NCBI RefSeq assembly: GCF_001509485.1
Contig: NZ_LLZI01000010.1
Location: forward strand, 1-19,027
Direction: 5' to 3'
Source of the DNA: Streptomyces sp. NRRL F-4489
GTDB taxonomy: Bacteria; Actinomycetota; Actinomycetes; Streptomycetales; Streptomycetaceae
DNA: 19,027 nt
This document shows, one piece after another, positions 8,516 to 16,204 of the stretch. Every line of letters begins with the position of its first letter. The first letter of the stretch is position 1. The notes beneath the pieces were generated by a model, which ran no database searches, was not told the origin of the DNA, and was given only the letters and a program-made list of their open reading frames with translations. A program made the translations under genes and the position numbers.

Positions 8516-9797
8516 GCAGCCGTCCGAGCGGCCGTACGGGAGCGGGCCGGGCGCCCGGGAGGCGGCCCCGCGCCCGGCCGGGTCGGCGGGCGCCGCCATC
8601 CGGCTGGAGCACCTGACGAAGGTCTACCCGGGCGGCGGCGCACCGGCCGTGGACGACATCAGCATGGAGATCGGCGCCGGGGAGACGGTGGTGCTGGTCG
8701 GGCCGTCGGGCTGCGGCAAGTCCACCACCCTGAAGATGATCAACCGGCTGATCGAGCCGACCTCCGGCCGGATCCGGATCGGCGACGAGGACGTCACCGG
8801 TATCGACCCGGTCCGGCTGCGCCGCAAGGTCGGCTACGCCATCCAGGCGTCCGGCCTCTTCCCGCATATGACGGTGGCGCAGAACATCGCGCTCGTACCG
8901 CGGATGGCCGGCTGGTCCAAGGCGCGGACCCGGGAGCGGGTCGAGGAGATGCTCGACCTCGTGGGGCTCGATCCGGGCGAGTTCCGCGACCGCTATCCGC
9001 GCCGGCTCTCCGGCGGGCAGCAGCAGCGGGTCGGGGTGGCCCGGGCGCTGGCCGCCGATCCGCCGGTGCTGCTGATGGACGAGCCGTTCGGCGCGGTCGA
9101 CCCGATCACCCGCGACCACCTCCAGGACGAGCTGATCCGGCTCCAGCGCGAACTGCGCAAGACGATCGTCTTCGTCACCCACGACTTCGACGAGGCGATC
9201 AAGCTCGGCGACCGGATCGCGGTGCTGCGCGAACGCTCGCAGCTGGCCCAGTTCGACACCCCGGAGGCCATCCTCACCCACCCCGCCGACGACTTCGTCT
9301 CCGGTTTCGTGGGCGCCGGGGCGGCTCTGAAGCGGCTGAACCTCACCCGGGTGCGGGACGTGCCGGTGGTGGACTTCCCCACCGCGCGGCTGGACGACCC
9401 GCTCCCGTCGCTCCTGGACCTGCTGCGCGGCGGCGGAACGCACGAGGTGCTGCTGCTGGACGGCGGCGGCCGCCCGCACAAGTGGCTGCGCCGCGGCGAC
9501 CTCGCGCTCGCCCGGCAGTCGCTCGCCCGGGCCGGCACGCTCGTCACGCACACCGTCACCCGGGACGCGACGCTGCGGGACGCCCTGGAGGCGGTGCTGA
9601 CGGACAGCGCGGGCCGGGTCGCGGTGACCGGCCGGCGCGGCGAGTACACCGGTGTCGTCGACATGGAGACGCTGATGAACACCGTCCGCGAGCTGCTGGC
9701 GGCGGACCGCCGGGAGGCGCTGGAGCACCAGCACGAGCCGCGGGCGCGGGACCGGCTCGCGCCGGAGGGCCCGGACGGGCCGGGAGGACGGGCGTGA
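8508..9797 (+). CDS. Osmoprotectant ABC transporter ATPase with CBS-type tail (OpuCA/ProV-like)
   Basis: This 429-residue ATPase powers uptake of quaternary-amine compatible solutes. GTG at 8508 overlaps the end of the first permease gene, so translation is coupled. The first 30 residues are a disordered, proline- and glycine-rich extension. The ATPase core has Walker A GPSGCGKST (65-73), Q-loop Q113, signature LSGGQQQ (167-173), Walker B VLLMDEP (187-193) and switch H225. After about residue 255 comes a C-terminal region with segments like CBS repeats (EVLLLDGGGRPHKWLRRGDL and ATLRDALEAVLTDSAGRVAVTGRRGEYTGVVD). In the OpuA/OpuC family, CBS domains sense ionic strength or cyclic di-AMP and gate transport. 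The last 30 or so residues are charged and probably disordered. Confidence 0.95.
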
Positions 9798-10642
9798 GCC
9801 CGGCGGCGCCCCCGCCGCCCGGTGGCGCGCGGGACGTGGCACGGGAGGCGGAGCGGGAGGCGGCGGCGGGCACCGCGCCGGTCCGGGCCGCAGGTCCCGG
9901 CGGGCGCCGGATCGGGTGGCGGAAGTGGGTCGCCATGCCGGCGTTCCTGACCGGCGCGCTGCTGGCGACCTGGCTGTGGTTCCGCGGCGTCCGGCTGGAC
10001 TCCATCGCCCACCAGGCCGTCGACCACGGGAAGGTGTGGCTGGCGCTGGAGCGGCACGTGGAGCTGACCGCAGTCTCCACGGTCCTGGTGCTGGTGATCG
10101 CGATCCCGCTGGGCATCGCGCTGACCCGGCCGCGGCTGCGCCGGGCCGCCCCCGCCGCGATGGCGCTGGCCAACCTCGGCCAGGCCGTCCCGGCGCTGGG
10201 CCTGCTGGTGCTGCTGGTGATCTGGCGGGGCATCGGCGCCGGCTCGGCGATCACCGGCATGGTGGTCTACGCGGTGCTGCCGGTGCTGGCCAACACCATC
10301 GCCGGACTGCGCGGGATCGACCCGACGCTGACCGAGGCGGCCCGCGGTATCGGCATGTCGCCGCTGGGGGTGCTGGCCCGGGTCGAACTCCCGCTGGCCG
10401 TCCCGCTGATCCTGGCCGGGGTGCGTACGGCACTGGTGCTGAACGTGGGCACCGCGACGCTGGCGACGTTCGGCGGCGGCGGGGGGCTGGGCGATCTGAT
10501 CTCGGCGGGCATCATCACCCAGCGGATACCGGTGCTGGTGCTGGGGTCGGTGCTGACGGTGGCGCTGGCGCTGCTGGTCGAGTGGCTGGCGTCGCTGGCC
10601 GAACTCCTGCTGCGGCCGCGGGGGTTGGAGGTGGCGGCGTGA
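9794..10642 (+). CDS. Second osmoprotectant ABC permease (OpuCD/ProW-like)
   Basis: This 282-residue permease starts at GTG 9794, which overlaps the ATPase stop as GTGA and follows GGAGG by seven bases. The first 45 residues are a charged cytoplasmic tail. Six or so membrane segments follow (about 47-64, 92-112, 120-144, 153-172, 205-225, 245-266). The ATPase-docking EAA loop is EAARGIGMSPLGVLARVELPLAVP (181-204). It resembles the first permease in its core (ALTLYGLLPVVRNAIVGLRGVDP there, VVYAVLPVLANTIAGLRGIDP here), so the channel is probably a heterodimer, as in OpuC systems with two permease genes. Confidence 0.95.
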   Translation: MSPAAPPPPGGARDVAREAEREAAAGTAPVRAAGPGGRRIGWRKWVAMPAFLTGALLATWLWFRGVRLDSIAHQAVDHGKVWLALERHVELTAVSTVLVLVIAIPLGIALTRPRLRRAAPAAMALANLGQAVPALGLLVLLVIWRGIGAGSAITGMVVYAVLPVLANTIAGLRGIDPTLTEAARGIGMSPLGVLARVELPLAVPLILAGVRTALVLNVGTATLATFGGGGGLGDLISAGIITQRIPVLVLGSVLTVALALLVEWLASLAELLLRPRGLEVAA

Positions 10643-11691
10643 GGGGGCGCGGGTTCCGCTCCGGGCGCGGGCTCCGGGCCGTACGGCGGCCCCGGGGCGC
10701 GTCCGGGATACGGGCGGCCACCGCCGCGCTGCTGGCCGCCGGGCTGCCGGCCGCGGCGCTGCTCGGCGGCTGCGGGCTGGTCAGCGGCAGCCCGATGTCC
10801 GACGACGTGAAGCCCGGCACGGTCGGCCGCGGACTGCCCCTCAAGGGCGCGCAACTGACCGTCACGTCAAAGGAGTTCACCGAGAACATCGTCCTCGGCC
10901 AGATCATGGGCCTGGTCTTCGAGGCGGCCGGCGCCACCGTCGTCGACAAGACCGCCATCCAGGGCAGTATCGGCGCCCGCGAGGCGGTCCGCAGCGGCAC
11001 CGCCGACGCGATGTACGAGTACACCGGCACCGGCTGGATCACGTACCTCGGGCACACCCGGCCGGTCGCCGACCCGCACGCGCAGTGGGTGGCGGTGCGC
11101 GACGCCGACCGCCGCAACGGGATCGCCTGGCTGCCGCCGTCCCGGCTGAACAACACCTACGCGCTGGCGCTGAACGCCGCCAACGCCCGGAAGTACGGGG
11201 TGCGCACGCTCTCCGACGCCGCCGCGCTGCTGCGCCGCGACCCCGGCGCGGTGACGGTCTGCGCGGAGAGCGAGTTCACCACCCGCGACGACGGGCTGCC
11301 CGGTATGACCAAGGCGTACGGGATGGACCTGCCGCCCGGGAACGTCCGGCGGATGACCGGCGGCGTGGTCTACACCGAAACCGCCAAGGGCACGTCCTGC
11401 ACGTTCGGCGAGGTGTTCACCACGGATGGCCGGATCGCGGCGATGGGGCTGACCGTCCTCAAGGACGACCGGCACTTCTTCCCGAACTACAACGCGGCGC
11501 CGGAGCTCAACGCCGCCGCCCTGCGCGCCCATCCGCAGATCGCCGGGCTCCTCGCCCCGATCACCGCCGCCCTCGACAACACCGTGGCGCGCGAGCTCAA
11601 CGCCGAGGTGGACGTGGCGGGCCGGGACCCGCACCAGGTCGCCAAGGACTGGCTGCTGAAGGAGGGGTTCATCCGGGAGGGCGGGGGCTGA
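10639..11691 (+). CDS. Osmoprotectant-binding lipoprotein (OpuCC/OsmF-like)
   Basis: This 350-residue protein is the solute receptor of the importer. GTG at 10639 overlaps the previous stop as GTGA. Residues 1-45 are a lipoprotein signal with an arginine-rich start, a hydrophobic alanine/leucine core and the lipobox LGGC (42-45), so C45 would be lipidated and the protein anchored on the outer face of the membrane. The ligand-binding domain (about 67-345) opens with LTVTSKEFTENIVLGQIMGLVFEA and has the family hallmark DAMYEYTGTGWITYLG, then NNTYALALN and a C-terminal KDWLLKEGFI. This family binds glycine betaine, choline, carnitine or related amines through aromatic cages; the exact ligand cannot be read here. 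It is the last gene of the operon. Confidence 0.95.
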   Translation: MRGRGFRSGRGLRAVRRPRGASGIRAATAALLAAGLPAAALLGGCGLVSGSPMSDDVKPGTVGRGLPLKGAQLTVTSKEFTENIVLGQIMGLVFEAAGATVVDKTAIQGSIGAREAVRSGTADAMYEYTGTGWITYLGHTRPVADPHAQWVAVRDADRRNGIAWLPPSRLNNTYALALNAANARKYGVRTLSDAAALLRRDPGAVTVCAESEFTTRDDGLPGMTKAYGMDLPPGNVRRMTGGVVYTETAKGTSCTFGEVFTTDGRIAAMGLTVLKDDRHFFPNYNAAPELNAAALRAHPQIAGLLAPITAALDNTVARELNAEVDVAGRDPHQVAKDWLLKEGFIREGGG

Positions 11692-11721
11692 GCGGGGCCG
11701 TTGCGGGGGCCGAACGGGGGC

Positions 11722-11751
11722 CCGGCGCGCGGTCGTTGGGCGGTGCGCCGG
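11722..11751 (+). terminator. Possible terminator of the ABC operon
   Basis: CCGGCGC (11722-11728) pairs with GCGCCGG (11745-11751) around a 16-base loop, 30 bases after the operon's last stop. No T-run follows, as is common in this GC-rich DNA, so the call is tentative. Confidence 0.4.
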
Positions 11752-11858
11752 ATCGGCCTCCCGCGCCCGGAAAGATCGCGTAAGGTTGCGCCACCCGAAA
11801 ACGAACACATGTCGCAGTCGTCCGACCACGACCGCGCAAGGGGGAAGGAAACCACTCC

Positions 11859-12281
11859 ATGAAGGCATCCCGTATCCGGCGCCGCCTCGCCGGTGCCGCC
11901 GCCGTCACCGCCCTGGCCGGCACCGCCCTGCTGGCCGGTGCGCCGATGGCCGCCGCCAAGGCCAACCTCATCGCGATCAACAAGATCGCCCTCGACGCCC
12001 CCGGCCTGCGGGTGAACGTCACGTACTCCTGCGACCCGGGCATGCACCACGAACTGGTCGCCAACGCCGAGCAGATCACCTCGTCCAAGCCGGCCGCGCG
12101 CGGCGCCGGCACGATCAAGACCGACCAGCTGGTCTGCGACTACGCCGACCACACCGCGCAGGTCCGGCTCCGCCCGGCCGACATCGGCTTCGCCAAGGGC
12201 CAGACGGTGAAGGTCACGGTCTTCTACTTCGACGAGGACGGCTTCCGCTACGCCGACCGGGAGGCCACCGCGACCCTCTGA
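11859..12281 (+). CDS. Small secreted protein, function unknown
   Basis: This 140-residue protein starts at ATG 11859 with a GGGGGAAGGA site about ten bases upstream; TAAGGT at 11781-11786 may be its -10 box. Residues 1-33 are a Sec signal peptide (ASRIRRR, hydrophobic core, cut after APMAAA). The mature part is about 107 residues, with two cysteines, C58 in VTYSCDPG and C93 in LVCDYAD, likely joined in one disulfide. Alternating hydrophobic strands (LRVNVTYSC, HTAQVRLRP, QTVKVTVFYF) suggest a small Ig-like beta sandwich. I see no catalytic motif and do not recognise the family; it resembles actinomycete exported proteins of unknown role. It ends in a hairpin that includes its own stop codon. 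Confidence 0.82.
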   Translation: MKASRIRRRLAGAAAVTALAGTALLAGAPMAAAKANLIAINKIALDAPGLRVNVTYSCDPGMHHELVANAEQITSSKPAARGAGTIKTDQLVCDYADHTAQVRLRPADIGFAKGQTVKVTVFYFDEDGFRYADREATATL

Positions 12282-12315
12282 GCCCGGCCCGCCCGGCCGC
12301 GGGGCCCTCGGCTCA
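12279..12315. terminator. Hairpin whose stem ends are the two convergent stop codons
   Basis: TGAGCC (12279-12284) pairs with GGCTCA (12310-12315), and GGCCC (12286-12290) pairs with GGGCC (12302-12306) inside. The outermost three pairs are the TGA of the secreted-protein gene and the TGA of the S16 peptidase gene on the other strand. A compact bidirectional terminator is likely. Confidence 0.6.
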
Positions 12316-13101
12316 CCCCTTGGGACAACTGGGCACATCGCCCCCGGAGTTGAGGGCCTTCAGGGCGTCCACCGCGCCGTCCAGGGTGGTGACGGGGATC
12401 AGCCGCATCCCCCGGGGCAGCTCGGCGCGGGCGTCGGAGCACTCCTGGCGCGGGACGAGGAAGACCGTCGCGCCGTCGCGGTGCGCGGCCTGCGTCTTGA
12501 GCGCCACCCCGCCGACCGCGCCGACCTCGCCCTTGGTGGTGATGGTGCCGGTGCCGGAGACGACCCGGCCGCCCGTGAGGTCGTGCCCGGCGCCGTCGCC
12601 GTCCAGCTTGTCGACGATGCCCAGCGCGAACAGCAGGCCGGCGCTGGGCCCGCCGATGTCCGCCAGGCTCAGGGTGACCTTGACGTCCTTGGCGGACTTC
12701 CCGAGCCGGCCGAGCGCGGCGCGGGTGGCGGCGTCCTGCGACTGCTTCATCTGCTCCGCGTTGTGCTCGGCGATCTCCTCGGTGTTGTCGCCGACCGGGT
12801 AGACCGAGTCGCGCGGCATCACCGCCTCGTCGGTGCGGAACCACGCCCGCAGCACGTCCGGCAGGTGCACGGAGGCGGTCGGGCCGGTGGCGGTGATGGA
12901 GGTCATCCGCAGCTGGCCGCTGGTCGGGCGGGTGGGCGTACCGGAGATGGTGATCACCGGCTTGCCCTTGTCGTCGCCGAGGACGTTGGCCGTGACGCCC
13001 GGATACGCCACCGAGTACGGCAGCGGGGCGAGGGCGGCGGTCACCAGGACGGCGAGGACCAGGAGGGTGCAGACCAGGAGGGCACGGGCGCGGGAAGACA
13101 C
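12313..13101 (-). CDS. Membrane-anchored Lon-like (S16) peptidase without PDZ domain
   Basis: This 262-residue protein has one N-terminal membrane helix (about 7-26), an extracytoplasmic linker, and a Lon C-terminal protease domain. The catalytic serine is S153 in ADIGGPSAGL (148-156) and the lysine is K202 in GAVGGVALKTQAA (194-206), the S16 Ser-Lys dyad. VVSGTGTITTKGEVG at 180-194 is the usual strand before the lysine. Relatives of the YlbL type are about 340-370 residues with a PDZ domain inserted just before the protease domain; here the sequence passes from ALGRLGKSAKDV (129-140) directly into the catalytic domain, so PDZ is absent. The GTG start at 13101 has TAGGGT six bases upstream (plus-strand 13108-13113) and a weak ribosome site, so it may be leaderless. 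Confidence 0.87.
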   Translation of the reverse strand: MSSRARALLVCTLLVLAVLVTAALAPLPYSVAYPGVTANVLGDDKGKPVITISGTPTRPTSGQLRMTSITATGPTASVHLPDVLRAWFRTDEAVMPRDSVYPVGDNTEEIAEHNAEQMKQSQDAATRAALGRLGKSAKDVKVTLSLADIGGPSAGLLFALGIVDKLDGDGAGHDLTGGRVVSGTGTITTKGEVGAVGGVALKTQAAHRDGATVFLVPRQECSDARAELPRGMRLIPVTTLDGAVDALKALNSGGDVPSCPKG

Positions 13102-13143
13102 CCCGCCACCCTAATTGACCCCCGCCCCGGCCGTCCCGTACGG

Positions 13144-13161
13144 CGCCGTGGGCACACGGCG
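13144..13161 (-). terminator. Hairpin after the IclR gene
   Basis: CGCCGTG (13144-13150) pairs with CACGGCG (13155-13161) around the loop GGCA, 34 bases past the IclR stop on the minus strand. It is a plausible terminator before the S16 peptidase gene. Confidence 0.55.
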
Positions 13162-13195
13162 GGGGCACAGGGTCCCCACAGGGGGGCACGCCGGA

Positions 13196-13837
13196 TCAGC
13201 GGAGCGCCTCCGCCACCTCCCGGGCCGCCTCCACCACCCGCGGCGCGATCCGCTCCGCGACGGTGTCCGCGAGCATCACCACGCCCACGCTGCCCTCTAT
13301 CCCGCTGACCCCGATCAGCGGCGCCGCGGCGCCGGACGCGCCGGCCTCCAACTCCCCGTGCGTCAGGGCGATTCCGCCGTCGTCCAGGCGTCCCTGGCGG
13401 GCCTTGAGGATCGCCCGCCCGGCGGCGCCGCGGTCCAGCGGGTGGCGGAAGCCGGCGCGGTAGGCGACGTGGTAGTCCGTCCAGGTCGGCTCGACGACGG
13501 CGACCGCCAGCGCCTCGGTGCCGTCGACGAGCGTGAGGTGCGCGGTGGCGCCGACGTCCTCGGCGAGTGAGCGCAGCGCGGGCAGCGCGGCCTCTCTGAC
13601 CAGCGGGTGGACCTGGCGGCCCAGTCGCAGCACACCGAGGCCCACCCGGGCCCGGCCGCCGGTGTCCCGGCGGACCAGGGCGTGCTGCTCCAGCGTCGCC
13701 AGCAGGCGGTAGACCACGGTGCGGTTGACGCCGAGCTTGTGCGAGAGCTCGGTGACGGTCAGCCCGTGATCGGTGTCGGCGAGCAGTTTGAGGACGCGCA
13801 GTCCCCGGTCGAGCGTCTGGGAGGTCTCTGCGGTCAC
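13196..13837 (-). CDS. IclR-family transcriptional regulator
   Basis: This 213-residue protein starts at GTG 13837, chosen because AGGAGG (13845-13850) sits seven bases upstream; the frame extends 23 codons further with no site. The winged helix-turn-helix is at about 8-60: TLDRGLRVLKLLADTDHGLTVTELSHKLGVNRTVVYRLLATLEQHALVRR in three helices and a wing. The effector domain (about 75-213) has AALPALRSLAEDVGATAHLTLVDG and PLDRGAAGRAIL, the usual IclR effector fold. It is somewhat short for the family (about 250). From memory of S. coelicolor, an IclR protein HpdR encoded a few genes from hppD represses hppD; the gene order here fits, so this may be that repressor. No target operator is identified. 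Confidence 0.93.
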   Translation of the reverse strand: MTAETSQTLDRGLRVLKLLADTDHGLTVTELSHKLGVNRTVVYRLLATLEQHALVRRDTGGRARVGLGVLRLGRQVHPLVREAALPALRSLAEDVGATAHLTLVDGTEALAVAVVEPTWTDYHVAYRAGFRHPLDRGAAGRAILKARQGRLDDGGIALTHGELEAGASGAAAPLIGVSGIEGSVGVVMLADTVAERIAPRVVEAAREVAEALR

Positions 13838-14019
13838 GACGCCCCCTCCTGAAGTGAGTGGCGGCGTCCGTAGGCGGCGCGCTGCTCGTCCCGGAACAGC
13901 GCCCAAGAAGCCGCCGGCCGCTGTGCACCGGCTGCGCTCCGCGGCGGCGCTGCCACGGGGCGTGTGCGTGAGCGGGACAGTAGCGAGGGACTCCGGTCAG
14001 CGGAAGAGTCCGTCCAGAA

Positions 14020-14039
14020 TCCGGGCTTTCACGCCCGGA
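14020..14039. terminator. Short perfect hairpin in the intergenic region
   Basis: TCCGGGC (14020-14026) pairs with GCCCGGA (14033-14039) around TTTCAC. It lies about 195 bases past the helicase stop and could be a second terminator or a leader structure of the IclR transcript. Confidence 0.4.
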
Positions 14040-14205
14040 ACATCCCGAACTGTCCGTCCCGTGGTTCGCTGCCGCGGGCCCGCCAACGCGCCCCCGTGAC
14101 CGCGCCGTGACGTCCGAGGGCGGGCGCCGGGGCGCGGGAACGGATCACTCCACCCCACCCCCCGGCGCCACTCCTCCACGAAATCTTCACGCGGCTTCTC
14201 CGCCC

Positions 14206-14233
14206 GTCCGGCGCTCACCGCGTCCGCCCGGAC
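14206..14233 (-). terminator. Hairpin directly after the helicase stop
   Basis: On the minus strand GTCCGG(G)CG pairs with CGCCGGAC, eight pairs with one bulged G and an 11-base loop. It begins at the base after the helicase stop codon, so it is a likely terminator. Confidence 0.55.
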
Positions 14234-16027
14234 TCACCGCATCCGGGTGGCCCACTCCCGGACCTTCTTGATCCGCTCATGCAGCTGACCGGCCGTCGCC
14301 TCCGCGCTCGGCGGCCCGCCGCACACCCGCCGCAGCTCGGTGTGGATCACCCCGTGCGGTTTGCCGCTCTGGTGCACGTACGCGCCGACCAGCGTGTTCA
14401 GCTGCTTCCGCAGCTCCAGCAGCTCCTTGTGCGTGACCACCGGCCGCCGCTCGGCCGGCAGCTCCAGCAGATCCGCCTCGGTGTCCGGCTTCTTGCGGCT
14501 GTGCGCCAGCTGCCGGGCCTGCCGCTTCTGCAGCAGCAGCTGCACCTGGTCGGGCTCCAGCAGCCCGGGGATGCCGAGGTAGTCCTGCTCCTCCTCGCTG
14601 CCCGCGTGCGCCTGCATCCCGAACTCGGCACCGTCGTAGAGCACCCGGTCGAAGACCGCCTCCGACTCCAGCGCCTCGAAGGAGAACTGCTCCTGCTCGC
14701 CGGTGTCCTCGTCCTGCTGCTTGTTCGCCTCCTCCAGCTCCTTCTCGGACTCGGCGTACGGGTCCTCCTCGCCGTCCTTCTTCGGCTTGTCCAGGACGTG
14801 GTCGCGCTCGACCTCCATCTCGTTGGCGAAGCCGAGCAGCGACGGCACGGTGGGCAGGAACACCGACGCGGTCTCACCGCGCTTGCGGGACCGTACGAAG
14901 CGGCCCACCGCCTGGGCGAAGAACAGCGGGGTGGAGATCGTGGTGGCGTACACCCCGACCGCGAGGCGGGGCACGTCGACGCCCTCGGACACCATCCGGA
15001 CCGCGACCATCCAGCGGTCGTCGGAGTGCGAGAAGTCGTCGATCCGCTGCGAGGCGCCCGCGTCGTCGGACAGCACCAGCGTCGCGCCCTGCCCGGTGAT
15101 CTCCCGGATCAGCTTGGCGTAGGCCCGGGCCTGCTCCTGGTCGGAGGCGATGACCAGGGCGCCGGCGTCCGGGATGCCCTTGCGGACCTCGGTCAGCCGG
15201 CGGTCGGCGGCGCGCAGCACGTTCGGCATCCACTCGCCGCGCGGGTCCAGCGCGGTGCGCCACGCCTGGGACACCGCGTCCTTGGTCATCGGCTCGCCCA
15301 GCCGCGCCGCGATCTCGTCGCCGGCCTTCGTCCGCCAGCGCATATTGCCGCTGTACGACAGGAAGATCACCGGGCGGACCACGCCGTCGGCGAGCGCGTT
15401 GCCGTAGCCGTAGGTGTAGTCGGCGGACGACCTGCGGATACCGTCCGGGCCCTCCTCGTACGCCACGAACGGGATCGGGTTGGTGTCCGAGCGGAACGGC
15501 GTACCGGTCAGCGCCAGCCGCCGGGTCGCCGGCTCGAACGCCTCCAGGCACGCCTCGCCCCACGACTTGGAGTCGCCGGCGTGGTGGATCTCGTCGAGGA
15601 TCACCAGGGTCTTGCGCTGCTCGATGCGGTTGCGGTGCAGCATCGGGCGGACGCCGACACCGGCGTAGGTGATCGCGATGCCGTGGTACTCGCGGCCCAG
15701 CGGCCCGGCGCTGTACTCCGGGTCGAGCTTGATCCCGATCCGGGCGGCGGCCTCCGCCCACTGCTTCTTCAGGTGCTCGGTGGGCGCGACCACGGTCACC
15801 TGCTGCACGACGTGGTGGTGCAGCAGCCAGGAGGCGAGGGTGAGCGCGAAGGTGGTCTTGCCGGCGCCGGGCGTGGCCACGGCGAGGAAGTCCCTCGGCT
15901 GGGTCTGGATGTACCGGTCCATGGCCGCCTGCTGCCAGGCGCGCAGCTTGTTCGCGGTACCCCACGGGGCCCGGCCCGGGAAGGCCGGGGACAGATGATG
16001 GCTGTTGGTGGCGCTGGTGGTAGTCAC
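14234..16027 (-). CDS. SF2 DEAD/DEAH-box helicase, actinobacterial type
   Basis: This 597-residue superfamily 2 helicase starts at GTG 16027 after GGAG at five bases. Motif Q/N-terminal region is LRAWQQAAMDRYI (28-40); Walker A ATPGAGKT (51-58); motif Ia VVAPTEHLKKQW (79-90); Walker B DEIHH (145-149); motif III LTGTPF (173-178). The second RecA domain (about 280-395) has ALVIASDQEQA, the MVSEGVDVPRL strand (345-354) and arginine finger motif VI QAVGRFVRSR (372-381). After it comes a highly acidic, glutamate-rich segment (about 416-446) and a helical C-terminal region (about 480-597) that I do not recognise. Relatives of this size are widespread, single-copy genes in streptomycetes, of unknown nucleic-acid role, so a housekeeping DNA- or RNA-unwinding function is more likely than defence. 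No nuclease or methylase partner is nearby. Confidence 0.92.
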   Translation of the reverse strand: MTTTSATNSHHLSPAFPGRAPWGTANKLRAWQQAAMDRYIQTQPRDFLAVATPGAGKTTFALTLASWLLHHHVVQQVTVVAPTEHLKKQWAEAAARIGIKLDPEYSAGPLGREYHGIAITYAGVGVRPMLHRNRIEQRKTLVILDEIHHAGDSKSWGEACLEAFEPATRRLALTGTPFRSDTNPIPFVAYEEGPDGIRRSSADYTYGYGNALADGVVRPVIFLSYSGNMRWRTKAGDEIAARLGEPMTKDAVSQAWRTALDPRGEWMPNVLRAADRRLTEVRKGIPDAGALVIASDQEQARAYAKLIREITGQGATLVLSDDAGASQRIDDFSHSDDRWMVAVRMVSEGVDVPRLAVGVYATTISTPLFFAQAVGRFVRSRKRGETASVFLPTVPSLLGFANEMEVERDHVLDKPKKDGEEDPYAESEKELEEANKQQDEDTGEQEQFSFEALESEAVFDRVLYDGAEFGMQAHAGSEEEQDYLGIPGLLEPDQVQLLLQKRQARQLAHSRKKPDTEADLLELPAERRPVVTHKELLELRKQLNTLVGAYVHQSGKPHGVIHTELRRVCGGPPSAEATAGQLHERIKKVREWATRMR

Positions 16028-16141
16028 GGTCTCCGTCGGCTGAGGTCGGCGATCGGCAACCGCGTCAGCCTACCGGTGCCGCCCTTTCCCGCCGGGTCGT
16101 TCACCCCGGCCCCACCCGGGGGTGCGAGGGAGGTCACATCC

Positions 16142-16200
16142 GGGGGCGGGGGCGGGGCGACGGCTCGGGGGTGGGGGCCGGGAGACGGTTCGGGGCGGGG
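16142..16200 (+). other. G-run cluster between the MFS and helicase genes
   Basis: Eight runs of three or more G lie in 59 bases of the plus strand: 16142-46, 16148-52, 16154-57, 16167-71, 16173-77, 16180-82, 16192-95 and 16197-200. The first five runs have loops of 1, 1, 9 and 1 bases, matching the pattern for a G-quadruplex. The plus strand is the template strand for both flanking genes. Confidence 0.6.
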
Positions 16201-16204
16201 CCCC

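Larger units (their letters stand above)
13838..14233. other. Intergenic region without a gene
   Basis: About 400 bases lie between the IclR start and the helicase end; both genes are on the minus strand. It holds the IclR ribosome site, a short hairpin at 14020-14039 and a hairpin at 14206-14233. A 73-codon minus-strand frame (13997-14218) has a GTG start but no ribosome site and an arginine- and glycine-rich translation, and I do not call it. No clear IclR promoter is visible. Confidence 0.55.

Noticed and set aside
13997..14218. 73-codon minus-strand frame after the helicase
   Set aside because: No ribosome site, arginine- and glycine-rich translation, and its start lies in the helicase terminator hairpin.
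14234..16027. Helicase as part of a phage-defence system
   Set aside because: No nuclease, methylase, protease or other defence partner is adjacent, and the gene type is widespread in streptomycete chromosomes.
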